Assembly (NCBI GenBank): GCA_019096065.1
Contig: JAGUCH010000001.1
Location: 4,464,001 to 4,528,000, forward strand
Reading direction: 5' to 3'
Origin: Paracyclopina nana
Lineage: Eukaryota; Arthropoda; Copepoda; Cyclopoida; Cyclopettidae
Length of the DNA: 64,000 nucleotides
Below are positions 50,068 through 61,265 of the stretch, piece by piece. Position 1 is the first letter of the stretch; every line of letters begins with the position of its first letter. The translations under genes were made by a program, and so were the position numbers. The notes beneath the pieces are model-generated. The model was given only the letters and a program-made list of their open reading frames with translations. It made no database searches and was not told the DNA's origin.

Positions 50068-50220
50068 TTAAGCTAGTATTTTTTCAGCTTCTGTTGAAAA
50101 GGTGATCTCTTCATCTTCAATTTCTTTAGCAAGGTTGATCACGTTTGTCGTCATGTCATGTCTTTTCCATACACATTTCTCGTGTGTGAGTGCAGCGTCA
50201 CCACTAAGAGTAAAACGTGC
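50068..50220 (-). CDS. Candidate C-terminal exon, 50 codons
   Basis: After an acceptor (GGAATTAG) the frame stays open for 50 codons to a TAA. It encodes a soluble charged tail with a TLSGDAALTHEKC start and an acidic helix-like end (LAKEIEDEEITF). It is not recognised, but the coincidence of a splice site and protein-like composition argues for a real exon. Confidence 0.35.
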   Translation of the reverse strand, partial: ARFTLSGDAALTHEKCVWKRHDMTTNVINLAKEIEDEEITFSTEAEKILA

Positions 50221-50556
50221 CTAATTCCAATCACCATCCAATCACATCAGTGTCATCTCAACAAAAACTAAACACAGGCAAAAAGAAGCCTAAGCAAACG
50301 CGCGTTTTGCACCTATATTTATTCTTGAGGTAGTATTATTTGCGCACATCAAGTCACATTCAAAAAGGCATGACCCTTCAAAGGCTTGCGCAATTCATGG
50401 TTTGACTACAAAGTCACTTTTGCAAAAAGCACTCGCGATTGTGTGCAAAACAACCATTCATGTTTTATGGCTCTCATTGGTCCTGCAAAAGGTTTATTAT
50501 CTATTTTCCCACAAGTGGGTCGTCGTCGTCTTCATATCAGCCACAAAAGAGGCCCA

Positions 50557-51987
50557 CCCAGCGAACCCTTTTTAAAAATTGGTAATAGGTCAGAAGTGCT
50601 TTTTTAAAACTTTTTTCTGGCTTTGCATCAGCTGAGTTTGAAAGTTGTGTAGATGTTGAAAGAAAGTACTTTTTTTTAGCTTTGATTGAAGCACTTTTTT
50701 AGAGTCATGGAAAAGTGATTCGAAACTGCTTTGTCAAAGTTATGAGAAAGTTGATAAAAAATAACTCAAAATGGCCAACTTTCATGCAACTTTCAGAAAA
50801 GTTATTTTGAAGAAGTTACGAAGAAGTTGGGACTTTTTTTACCACATTTTGCCTGCCAAAATTGACGAGTTTTAATTTTCAATTTACTATGATTCATGTG
50901 ATTGACTGTTCAATGCGTGACATTTTCAAATATTATTTTAATTTTGATACGTAAAAACTTATATTTGCATTAATTTGACATTTCTTCCGTTTTTTCTGTT
51001 TGCGCTGAAGTACTTATAGGGAAATATATTTTGCTTTTACCAGCCGATTTGGAGGTAACTATGTTATGTCGGCCCGTATTCATTTTAGCAGCCTAGCGCT
51101 GCCGAGTCGGCCCAAGCAAACGGAATCATTCCGCCCCAGTTGCTATTGCTGACCCGCTTCTCAGCCTGGGTCAGTGAGTCCGCACTCTGCACTGTGCAAC
51201 AGCAGACTAAAGTGTTAAGGCAAAAGTAGACCAAAAATAAAGATGCCCCCGACAATAACCCTGCCTCCAGGTTGAAGACCAGAAAGTTTGTGCTGGATGA
51301 ACGCGACGGCCCAAAGGAGATAACAATCTTTTGCCACGTTGAAAGATGTAAGTGATGAATTCAATTCCAAGTTGCGTTTCAACGTAACAGTTTGTTCTTC
51401 TTTTCTAGATCTATATGAATCCGGCATCATCCAGTGGTTCAAAAGCCGTTTTCACGCGCATGTGAAAATCCGCCAAATCGCAAAATTCTCATTTGACCAC
51501 CAACTCTCAGCTTCTTTATGGACATGAACATTGCCGAATGCTAAGGATTGGACAGATATATATATATATATAAGAAGAGCCAAGACCTTATTACTAGAAA
51601 AATCCTAAAAATAATTAATTCAAGAGCAAATAAAATGCACCACCTACACTAAAATGGTGGCCTTTATATAGGCTTTTGGGCCTCCATTTACTGTTTGTCA
51701 AAAGTGCTTTGGAGCAGCTTCCTCCTACCAAAATTGTGGCTTTCGTGTTTTCTAAAAAATGGCTTTGGAATTGATTCGAAAGCATATTGATAAAGTATCA
51801 AGCCTGGAAATGTAACAACTTTTTCTCAACATCCACAAAGCTAAAAAAAAGTACTTTTAACACCTGACTTTCCGTAGGCTTTTTTGTTACGCTTGCAATA
51901 AAAAGAAATGACTTCCAAAGTTACCAACAATACTGACTTTTAACCAACTTCCTATCAACTACCTTACTTCAAAAAGGGTTCGCTGGG
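50557..51987. mobile_element. Element with 17-bp inverted ends, 1,431 bp
   Basis: CCCAGCGAACCCTTTTT and its inverse mark the termini. Subterminal blocks are also inverted, for example AAAGTACTTTTTTTTAGCTTTG on the left and CAAAGCTAAAAAAAAGTAC on the right, so the ends can fold back over some 200-300 bp. The flanks share only CA next to each end (50555-50556 and 51988-51989), too short to prove a target duplication. No transposase frame was recognised inside. A TA microsatellite lies at about 51557-51572. Confidence 0.75.
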
Positions 51988-53249
51988 CAGATGAACTACT
52001 ATTTTCCTCTCATGTTTGGGTGGTCTCTTTTGGCCGCTAGCTTCGAGTGTCTGTCATCCAGAGCAAACTGAAGGATTTTCACTCTAATGAGAGAAAATTG
52101 CGAACACGCGAAGAAGAGATCGAGGAGCAGCGGCACAACAATGCGCCAAAACGTGACAAAAATCGTCCAGTTGGGTGGTTTCCAACAGACCACTGCCTTG
52201 CATGGAGGTTAATTGAATTGTTTTTGCGTTGAAAATAATTATCTCGTTAAGTGGCAAATCGGAACGATGGGGCTCAAAAGCGATCGCGCAGAATCGGGGT
52301 GGTCTCACAGGGTTGAATTTTTGTGGCTTGAATGATTGATTGAATCTGGTGAAAATGGGGAGGGAAAAAATGAGCCTTATCAATGATCTTCGTGATTGAA
52401 GATGAGCACCTTGCGCATTGGGGGGTGATGAAGAAAAACCCTTTGGGAAAACCAAACACTTTACCAAGGTAATAAATGCACAGAGGAGCAGCAAGAGAGG
52501 AAAAAAGTACACTCAAGACTTCAGATGCTTGGATTGGAGAAGGTAAATCAAATACAACAGAAAATTAAAGGCTGCAACTGAAAAATTGAAGGGTTCGGTA
52601 TGCGTGGCAGCATAAAATACCAAATTACAAATGCCACTCTTAAGAAGTTGTGTCATGATACCAGCTTTTCATACAAAATTTTCAGAAGTCGAGCTACCAC
52701 CAATTAACTTTTTTGGGCAAGCTGACCTGGGAATTTTGCTCGATATGCTACACATTTTATATTTTCAAGCCTCCATCTATTACCATCATCATTATGGAGA
52801 GCCTCACAGCAGTAGAAGTTGATTTAGAAAAGTGGTTCGAGTGGATAGATGATGCTGATTCTTGGGAGAGATGTTAATGTTCCAGGCCAGAAGCTTGCAT
52901 AATTGGGCTCCTGCTGGTATTTGTTGCTCTCCAACTCTTTAAAATGTTATGATTTTTTGCCGCGAAAGATGGGTTGCCAATGTAGCAGACATTGACAGGT
53001 AAAAATCACACGCAAGCTCTTTTCAACCGTTCTCTTTCCTACTTATTCTTTTTGCAGAATCATTTTGATTGAGAATCATTCATGGTCTGCTCCTCGAAGA
53101 ACACATAAATCACTACAAGCATACTGGCTTCAGAATTGCATGTTCTGAATTGAAAACTGGAGAACTGGTTCGAGAGAGAGAGCTTCGTTGCTATCATTAT
53201 TCAAAATTGGCATTAAGTTTATATTATTGCGCAATTGCCCATCAAGTTA
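51988..53249. other. Intergenic, nothing firm
   Basis: One 142-codon open frame (52084-52512 minus) overlaps others and lacks a domain or splice support. No repeats of note. Confidence 0.3.
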
Positions 53250-53633
53250 TCAGCTTGGTGCATTTTTGCCTGAACTTTTCATGTCGACTTGTTCATAAAT
53301 GTTACAATTTGCTGGCAATAACGACGAGCTTGGACTCTTCTGGGAATCATCCTCCTCCTCCTCGTGAGACTGGTTAATGCACCCCCCATTTGATAAGGCT
53401 TCGCTTGGTGTCCATTTGGGCAAATAGTAAAACAGACCAATGACCACTACAATGAAGAAAATACCCATAATGATTAGAGCTGAAGATGTTTTCTCCTCAA
53501 TAACAATTTTCTGCACGCATTTTGGCCTGGCCTCAAGTGTTTCGTTTTGAGAAAAAAACTCGACTTCATCTGATGAATTGCTGGGCACTTGGGACGGGAC
53601 TTCTTCAGTTAGCAGTAATTCACTAAAAGCCAT
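53250..53633 (-). CDS. Single-pass membrane protein, 127 aa
   Basis: An uninterrupted 127-codon frame with one clear transmembrane helix at residues about 52-71 (ALIIMGIFFIVVVIGLFYYL). The N-terminal side is acidic with two N-glycosylation sequons (N19, N30) and one cysteine. The C-terminal side is acidic and Ser-rich (EEEEDD run at 91-96) and includes NIYEQV. There is no cleavable signal peptide, so it would insert with the helix as anchor; the sequons suggest the N-terminus is outside, but topology is not certain. A palindromic TGACGTCA (CRE-like) lies about 130 bp upstream. No standard polyadenylation signal was found, so further exons are possible. The family is unrecognised. Confidence 0.55.
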   Translation of the reverse strand: MAFSELLLTEEVPSQVPSNSSDEVEFFSQNETLEARPKCVQKIVIEEKTSSALIIMGIFFIVVVIGLFYYLPKWTPSEALSNGGCINQSHEEEEDDSQKSPSSSLLPANCNIYEQVDMKSSGKNAPS

Positions 53634-53770
53634 TGTGTGCTAAATTGCTTTTTTAAAAAACAAAGTTTGGGTGCATTCAATTGGGAAAAGCTTGCCTCGA
53701 GCTTTGATTAATGCCAAATCATATCTAGATGGCGCTGCACTCTTACACAGAGGGCACTTCAGATCAAAAT

Positions 53771-53778
53771 GACGTCAT
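53771..53778. promoter_or_regulatory. CRE-like palindrome TGACGTCA
   Basis: A full CREB/ATF-type site lies about 138 bp upstream of the membrane-protein start codon on the minus strand. Function is inferred from motif and position only. Confidence 0.35.
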
Positions 53779-54268
53779 AATTTGGGCGCGAATAAAAGTG
53801 GGTGCGTGATTTCATCAACGCGGGCCGGCGTTTCAACCTCGCACATTGTGTGTGTTAACGGATGACAGATTCCGCAATGGGCCGTTTGATTCCGAAAAAA
53901 GCCCACAAACAGAGTTATTTCAGAATGCAACTAGCGCCATCTGAACCGACTTTGTAGCATTAATCTAAGCTCAAGACAAGCTTTTCGCAATTGATATCTG
54001 ACAGAGAGGCTGCAGCCCGGTTCCAACACGGGAAATCAGCATAGTGCAGTGCGGTAAACCAGTTAAGTCAGGTCGAGCTGAGCGCGCGAGCTAGCTGTGA
54101 CCTGACTATGCTAAAAAGTCAAGTTACGTCTCTTGACTACGCTGATTTACCATGTTGGAACCGGGCTTGCATCTTCATAATAAGATCTCTATTATTTTCT
54201 AGCTTTCAGAGAAAGCTGGCCCAACATGCTTGTCACTGCACGTATGTTACGACAAAAGGAGGGGTATA

Positions 54269-55019
54269 CTGGTAAAAAGCACTTTTTGGGAAAGGCACCT
54301 ACGTAAATTGGCACTACTGTAAAAGGCACCATACAATATTAGCGCTTTAATAAAAGGCACTATATAATATTGGCACCCCTAGTATAAGCCACCCATCTCA
54401 TTTATTTGATCGTTTTGGATTAAAAGAATCTGTGTTTTCTGATACACTTGGCTGAAAGGACATTAAGTAGATTGGTCAACATATGAAAGATGTCAATTAA
54501 ATTGGCTAGAAACAATACTTGATTTGCTGAGAGGCCTTATGCTTTGAAAGTGTTGATTCAAAAACCTTGGTTGGGTAGTGTAGGGTTGCTATATCAGTGA
54601 AAAAAAATACTTTATGGCACCAGTACATTTTCCACATTTTGTGATTTTGTTGTCATAGACAAAGTTATGATCAGGAATGTTAACATCGGACATTTTGCCA
54701 AATGAAACTATTATAGCAAACTGACGCTCAAGAAACGGAAAATGCCCTTTTTTTGTGCTAAAAATCATGTGATGTTGGTCACTTACCAAATCTTGCAAAC
54801 TTTGCGAACACCTCAGCAAGCTATTTGCCCCCCAAAAATACCGTGTCACCACCTTGCGGAATTTTGAGTACCTGATAAAGCTCATTTGTCTTGCTTGCTA
54901 TTAGTTGTGGCAGTGCCTTTTATTGCAGTGCCATTTATTGTAATGCCATTTAACAATAGTGCCAACTGTTGCAGTGCCAATTTATGTAGGTGCCTTTCAC
55001 AAAAAGTGCCTTTTACCAG
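54269..55019. mobile_element. Inverted-repeat element with GGCAC-rich arms, 751 bp
   Basis: The left end CTGGTAAAAAGCACTTTTTG and right end (inverse of CTGGTAAAAGGCACTTTTTG) match closely. The inverted arms then continue through AAAGGCACCTACGTAAATTGGCACT, with few mismatches. Each arm is a degenerate tandem of GGCAC separated by AT-rich spacers, giving arms of over 100 bp. The centre (54589-54885 minus) is open for 98 codons, with cysteines and a DHNF motif, but no domain can be named. No target duplication was seen. Confidence 0.75.
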
Positions 55020-55503
55020 CAGAGCCCAAAAGGAGTATAGAGTTGGCAAGTAACGCAGATGCTGAGACAAAACTGAGTAACGAAGCGAGATCGTCAAAAT
55101 TGGGCCTATGAAGCAAAAGCTCTCATTTATTTTCTTATCCAATTATAATTGCTAGTGCAGGAATAAATAATGCAGGATCAATTCCTGTTAAAAGCATTCT
55201 AATGAACGCATAAAATCAGCTTTTTATGAATTTTCAGTAAAGAAACTACATATCATACTTGAATTGAAGCACTTTGTGATTCATGTGCGAAACAAACTTG
55301 GAAAAGCACGCCGACGTATTCTCAGCATCTGCGTTACTTCTCTATATAGTACTCCACATGGGTGATTCAATGTCGCCTAGAAAACGCACTCTTTAAGCTA
55401 AGAATAAAAAACTGAGCAGCCTGGCTGGCAAAAGCCTGGAATGCATCCAATCAGCTGACGATTTCTCGCAAAAGTGTGCCCAAAAAAGCAATTTAGCATA
55501 AGT

Positions 55504-55776
55504 TTACTCCTCTGGCTTCTCCTTCAAATCGAAGCCGACTGCGGCAGGAATTTGTGCATCGTCCAAGCTCCAGGAATTGGCATAGCATGGCGGCCAAGGA
55601 CAATAAGTTGATGTTGTCATCACCGACTTTGCTGTAGTTTTAGCAGTGGTGGATGATGGTTGCTGTTGGTCAAACCACGGATCGTCAAAGAAGGAATCCT
55701 CATTTGGCACAGGTTTGGCCCAACACATGAGGGTCAAGACCAGTAATTGAAACGTGACAAGAATGGCTGTTGCCAT
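55504..55776 (-). CDS. Small secreted protein, 90 aa
   Basis: The frame is open further up, but the Met at 55776 begins a clear signal peptide (residues 1-20, ILVTFQLLVLTLMCWA), so that start is chosen. The mature part is acidic and aromatic at first (EDSFFDDPWFD), Thr/Ser-rich in the middle, then has a compact CPWPPC motif that could form a small disulfide ring, and ends in a charged tail. No dibasic processing site is present. The family is unrecognised; cuticle-associated, immune or signalling roles are all possible. A TATAAG lies about 180 nt upstream, but no initiator at the right spacing was found. Confidence 0.6.
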   Translation of the reverse strand: MATAILVTFQLLVLTLMCWAKPVPNEDSFFDDPWFDQQQPSSTTAKTTAKSVMTTSTYCPWPPCYANSWSLDDAQIPAAVGFDLKEKPEE

Positions 55777-55828
55777 GATTATCTTTGTTGCACAGCTGAT
55801 GTCGTGACTTGGCCAGCAATTTGCAAGC

Positions 55829-55842
55829 ACACACACACACAA
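55829..55842. repeat. (CA)n microsatellite
   Basis: A short run of CA dinucleotides in the region upstream of the secreted-protein start. Confidence 0.7.
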
Positions 55843-57600
55843 ACACTGTCTAGTTTAGTCCTGATTGACTTTTTTCTCCATTAAATTTTGCTGATAAGCT
55901 GATAACAGCTTTGAATCACCGCGACGAAAAACAGGAGCTCCACTCACGACTGCTTATAATTGCGAGTTCCTGATATGATGGAAAAGAGTCCTACTTCTAT
56001 TTGTGGGTAATTTGCTCGCGGAGATTAATCATCCGACATGGTAATATCGTGATATTTGCAATGGGCACTCGATGAGGATAATTCATGCTATGCAGCAAAG
56101 GTCATCATGTAGAAAAGTGTCCAGATTGCGATCTCGTGATTGATCCAATTGCCTCAAGTGTCCGATCAATTGATTTAGTCACACCCTTTGTTTTTCATGG
56201 TCCAAGGTCTTCTTGGTCTATAACTCACTGTTTGACAAGTGGCTGTCTCACAAGATGCACTTTTCATCTTCAATATCAGAGGTCTTTTTTGCCACCCTCC
56301 AGGTCATTAATATTTGTTTAGGCCAAACGTCAACACCACCGGGCCTAACCAAAAAATCAACCATGAGTGGGTGTTGTCAAATCAGATCATCGTGAATGAT
56401 GGGTTCAAAAGCCATATTTGAGCTGCGCATATCAACAGCCTGTTTATGCTCAAGTTGGTTAAAAATTCACATCAAGTTTCAACGTGGCACACGTTTTAGC
56501 AGTTTAGTGTTGCCTTGAGTTCTCAGAGTTTTGATCTAAATTGACTTGTCTAAATGCATCAAATCAATCAAAGTCACTTATGGTTCTCCCCCTTTGATGT
56601 TATTCACATTTTAATGCTCTGCAGTCAAAAGTCAATCCTGACTTCTTCTGCACTGAAGTGGTTGGGTTTTTTACTGAGTGGGCACATTACTAATTCTTCT
56701 CATTCAGCTTGACCTGATTTTTTTGCTTCATGTTGTTGCTCCAATATGCTAGCTGATAAAAAGAACCTCCTTGTAGTGAATTAATTGGAAGTCTGTTTTC
56801 AATAGGAGCCTTGTAGGATTGACCTTATTAATATGAATTAGCGTGAGTAGTAGTGACCTTTTGGGATACATGCCTCACTGTGTCAGCATCCACAAAAAGC
56901 TCCCAATTCGTATTCATGACCCAGCAGTAAATCGAGGATAGCCATCAAAAACCTCATTAAAGCGCAGAAAGAAAATTACTAAAAGAAAACCGATTCCTTG
57001 TCTAAAAATTGCACACAGAATGGTATAGTGCGGTTTGATTTAATAGGCTCTGTTTTACCCCACTGTGTGCATGTGCCTATACATGAGAGATAAGGCTGCA
57101 AGTCATGTCCAGATGGACTGATTAATAATTTGAATTCAGTCAGATGACCACAGTGAGGAGCATATAAAGCTGGAGGCAAAGTACAATGAAGCCTTCATGA
57201 GTTTTTTTGAGTGATTGATCCCAATGCCATTAGCCCAAATCACTTGATCGCGCAGTAGGCCTTTCCCCCCGATGTGTCAAGAAATGGAGTGTCAAAGCCT
57301 CAAGGTTGTAATCTCGAGATGATTCAATCATAACCCGAGTAGTGTGAGATCCGCCCAGCTAATTGATCAATTCTCCCTTGAGGAAACAACTCGGTCAGGG
57401 GTTCGATTTCATTGATAATTGGCGCGGTGGGACATCCAGCATCATTGCTTAACCTCTCAAGGACATGTGCAGTTAATTTACAGAAAAACGAAGAAGAAGC
57501 ATATAAATTGATGCCATTTGATGAGTTTCGAAATTAGACGATGAAATACAGGTGTGCTTTTCTTGTTTGAAATTGCTGACATACACTAGTGGCAATTGAT
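55843..57600. other. Intergenic, nothing firm
   Basis: Short open frames only. No exon with convincing splice signals was recognised. Confidence 0.3.
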
Positions 57601-57787
57601 AGAATGGTCAAGCAAATTGATTACATACCTCATTCTCCTTTGTTGGAAGCTCTCGTCGGACACATGCCAATGGAGGACAGAGCATTCTTAGCAAAACATC
57701 CATAAGAAGCTCATGGCTAAGAACAAGTTGATGATGGATGACACAGAGTTGCACTCGTTTGCAGAACCACTCGTGTTTTTCACTGAC

Positions 57788-57950
57788 CTTCATCGGGATG
57801 ATACCAAATCCAAACGGTGGAAGGAAACAATTTTGATTCGGACATTGAATGAGACGATTGCGTAGTGGTGGGTGACAAAGCCTCTTCAAATGTACTATAG
57901 TACATTCTATCAAATGGTCGATCCAGAAAGGAATGACAAAGGTTTATTTC
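57788..57950 (-). CDS. Candidate internal exon with good splice sites
   Basis: The acceptor (ATTTTTTCCCTCAG) and donor (GATGAAG/GTCAGT) are both strong. Between them one frame is open and encodes a hydrophilic segment (FEEALSPTTTQSSHSMSESK), then a WIWYHPDE end. A second frame on the same strand is open over the same DNA and continues to another strong donor (GAG/GTATGT at 57627-57628), with a Cys-rich, SOCS-box-reminiscent sequence (LKRLCHPPLRNRL). Only one is likely to be used. No family can be assigned. Confidence 0.4.
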
Positions 57951-58084
57951 CTGAGGGAAAAAATGCGAAGAATACATAATCGATCAAATACTTGACATTT
58001 ATGGGTCTTTTTGCTGAGGAGCATATCTTGTCAAAGCAGCACCAGGATGCAGATTACCAGATTAGCCCAGTCCAAAATGCAACC

Positions 58085-59856
58085 CCCCACAAAACAAAAA
58101 GTCTATAGTAAATCTGTAGTAAAGCCAGTTGGAAAATCAATAGTGTCCAAATTGATTAATTTTGATATACATCAATTCATCTATATCCATAGATTACTCG
58201 CATGTTATTTTTTCACTCTATCATAATTAGTCTTTAAGATATTCAATTTTAAAAGATTTGAAATGGCGACAAAATGACCTACTTTAAGTCTTTAAAATGT
58301 TTTCATTATTCTTTAATTTTGGAATTGATATGAATTTTATAGCATATAACTAAGTCATTCATCATTAACTTTTTTTAATAAACCTAAAAATCAATGTTCC
58401 TATTTTAAGTATATTAATGACCTATTTATTTGATTTAATTGTAACAAAGTTTACACTAATTTTTATCCTTACTGATTTGCTTCATTAATAATGATATTTG
58501 TTTAAATGAAATGTATACTAATGCCAAATAGTATATAATTTAGGTGTGAATTTTTTAACAACATCAATATTACTTTATTTATGTTTTTTTCTACATTTTA
58601 TCTCTATTAAATCCCCACTCTTCTAATTAACTAGGTTAGTTCTAAATGTATATTGACCTCATTTTGCTATTAAAAAATTGCATGTTCTTAATCACACCTA
58701 AATACACTTAGGACTCTACACTGAGTCTCATCCTCTTACTTTTGGTGCTGCTATCTACAAGTATACTAAGTCGGGTGTAAATGTAGATTTTACAGATTTA
58801 ATAAGTGGGTAGAAAATCTGTATTTTACCTGTTTTCTTAAATTGAACTTAGTAAACTGTTCAGAGATGGCTCTGCTTGCAATTCAATAATTTGTGAAATT
58901 GTTCTTATCAATAACTTTTAATGGTTTTGAGATTTCAAAAATCATCATTAATAGATGTTGTTTAGAACAGCATGAAAACTGAGTTAGAAAGTATCATGAG
59001 CCTCAGTTTTTACACAAAAAACTGAGATTTTTAGAATATTTCAATATTTTTTTACATGTACCACAATCACTTTAGTCCACTCTATTTTATCAAAATCAGA
59101 ACTTTCTATGTCTAAAGACTTACATATGAAATGGGTCATTAGAGTGGAGAGAGCCTGCAAATTTCAGGCTCACATATAAATTCAAAACATTATGTAACAT
59201 AGTTGTTTTTCAGGATTTGTATGCATTGTATCTTGTTAATTAGTTGTGAAATAAAATCAGTCTTATATCCCCCATTAATGTATTTGTAATACATAAAAGT
59301 GGGGAAAAAAGGTAATTAAGAAATCACATTTTTATCATAAAAATTGACATATAATAGGGAAGAAATTGACATCAGAATTCACAATGCCAGATAAAAACAT
59401 CATTCCCCTTTGATTTAATGTACTTGTTAATTTTTTTTAAAAGTATAGTACATACCTATAAAACAAGAAAAATTGACAATAAATAGCTATAAAATAGGCA
59501 TAGCAGATTCGAAATTTGTCAAAAAAAATATTATTTTTAAATAAGTCTTTTATTAGATGAAAACACTTTTAAAACAGATTCAATACTATTAATTTATTAA
59601 TTAAATTATAAATACTATCTATAATAACTTATGAAACAAAAAAATTCATGTATTATTTTCACACACGCATACCATAGGATAAAATAAAAATGAAATTAAG
59701 TTGATAGCGATAAGTTTTAGAGATCAGGATTTCGCAAAAATTTTATGAAACGGTTGCGTTACGCTTTTAGGTATATTCTTGTAACAAGAATACCGATCAA
59801 AAATACGTACTAAATTAGGATCAAATCGGTATGGTTTGCGGATTTGTTTTGTGGGG
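58085..59856. mobile_element. AT-rich block bounded by 14-bp inverted ends, 1,772 bp
   Basis: CCCCACAAAACAAA at the left and its inverse TTTGTTTTGTGGGG at the right enclose DNA that is visibly more AT-rich than the flanks, with no open frame beyond about 70 codons. The composition changes near both inverted repeats, which suggests an insertion. The flanks share only CC, so a target duplication is not shown. A MITE-like or eroded DNA transposon is inferred. Confidence 0.55.
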
Positions 59857-60275
59857 CCTGTTTAAAAGATGTAGCATAGTTCTACCTCTCATTTGGAGAA
59901 CGGTGGCAATTGGAATGCTACACCACTGATTTGACATGATTCACGAGGGTTTCTCTTGAACTAAGGGCCCTGCAATTTATTCAAAAAAATATATGGTTGT
60001 CCCTGTAGGAAGCTAGGGCGCATAGAAGAGGACAGTGACTTTTTAAAAGCTCAGCAAATTCCTTGCTCATACCGGATGAGAGTGATGGCATTGTCAGATC
60101 AGAATTTTGCGGTTGGTCCCTCGATCCTGATAAGGATCAAAAGCAGCAGAAAATAGTGATTCATTGTTGTTGCTCATTCCATCGCCAATGTTAATAATAA
60201 CATTTTTGATAGAGATCTTCTTCTCCCTTTCTGCGGTGGTCCCACAAATTATTGTTGTGAATAATGATTTGGCTG

Positions 60276-60534
60276 CTATGTTTTGATGAACCTATTTATT
60301 GCTATTGCCCAAACCACCCACAACTCTTTGAGAGAATCCCCAGGGGAACTCTGTCGAGGAATTTTTACAACCTTTCTTCTGCTGATGGCATTTTTTGACC
60401 TTCCTCCTCCTGCGTCGCCCCCTGTGGATCCAATTACTTCACTAATAATTCCATCAAATGTGGAGCAAGGACACCCAAGAGACACTTTTGGACGAGATCC
60501 CCACTGTGACCAAGTCTCGTCGTTAATTAGGACG
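60276..60534 (-). CDS. Possible exon with TWSQWG-like motif
   Basis: An open frame with TWSQWG followed by CPCS and a Gly-rich stretch, faintly like the start of a thrombospondin type 1 repeat, although the expected further cysteines are missing. The opposite strand is equally open. Splice limits are unclear. Confidence 0.18.
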
Positions 60535-61125
60535 TCACCTTGGAAACTTTAGGGCTACCTTCTTCCTCCAAAGGGAAAACTCCACTTTTTCGTCCGAGTG
60601 CAGCAGTAAAAATTCCATTTGAATTATCTTATCTGCCGCTGACAAAGTCAGTTAGTCAGGAAAGAAGCATGGATCCAATTTGCAAAAATACGCTGCTGCA
60701 ATTAAAAGTTGGCCGACATATTTTGACGGATGAATCGTTAATTTTCATATACTGCAGTTGACTCCTCCTCCAGCTAAAGATGTCTAATTCGCCAAAATTG
60801 AAAGCAGGTGGAACTAATCCCGATCCGTTGCCGTCGCCGCCAACAGATTTCGGAAATTTCTTGAAAAAGACTCCTTGCTCTTAAGTGACTTTTTGTATTG
60901 GCGAAAGAATTCCGTGACAGGGATTTTGAAGATCACAGTGGCCGATACGATTTGATTCCTCCAAAGAGGTTTTACCACGAGGGTTCACTGTGTGGGACAG
61001 CTCCTTTCCCCGCGCTTGTCTTTCCTCGGGATTTGCTCGCAGTTTCCTCAGCATTTCGCTCAGTGTGCACACAGCTGAAGATCGGAGGAGCTGTCAGTCA
61101 AATCCTTGACGCGTGCACAATGGGG

Positions 61126-61265
61126 TCAGTCTGGATAAAAATCTGTTAATTTCTTTTCTGAGTCGACCACAAAGGCTACAACAGCTAGTAGTCTTTCACA
61201 TTTAGCTTTAATTCTCGCTTTCAGCACATACAAATGCTCAAAGTCGACTCTAAGCGGATAATCCT
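61126..61265 (-). CDS. Candidate C-terminal exon
   Basis: A pyrimidine-rich acceptor (tract ending GGAATCCCAG) precedes an open frame of about 45 codons ending in TGA. It encodes helix-like sequence (DFEHLYVLKARIKAKCERLL) and ends LTDFYPD. No family is recognised. Confidence 0.3.

Noticed and set aside
57395-57412. GGTTCGAT-type B-box match
   Set aside because: No A box or tRNA fold at the right distance.
60276-60552. Plus-strand proline-rich frame opposite the TWSQWG-like frame
   Set aside because: It looks like the complement of a Gly-rich segment; neither strand can be confirmed and this one has no motif.
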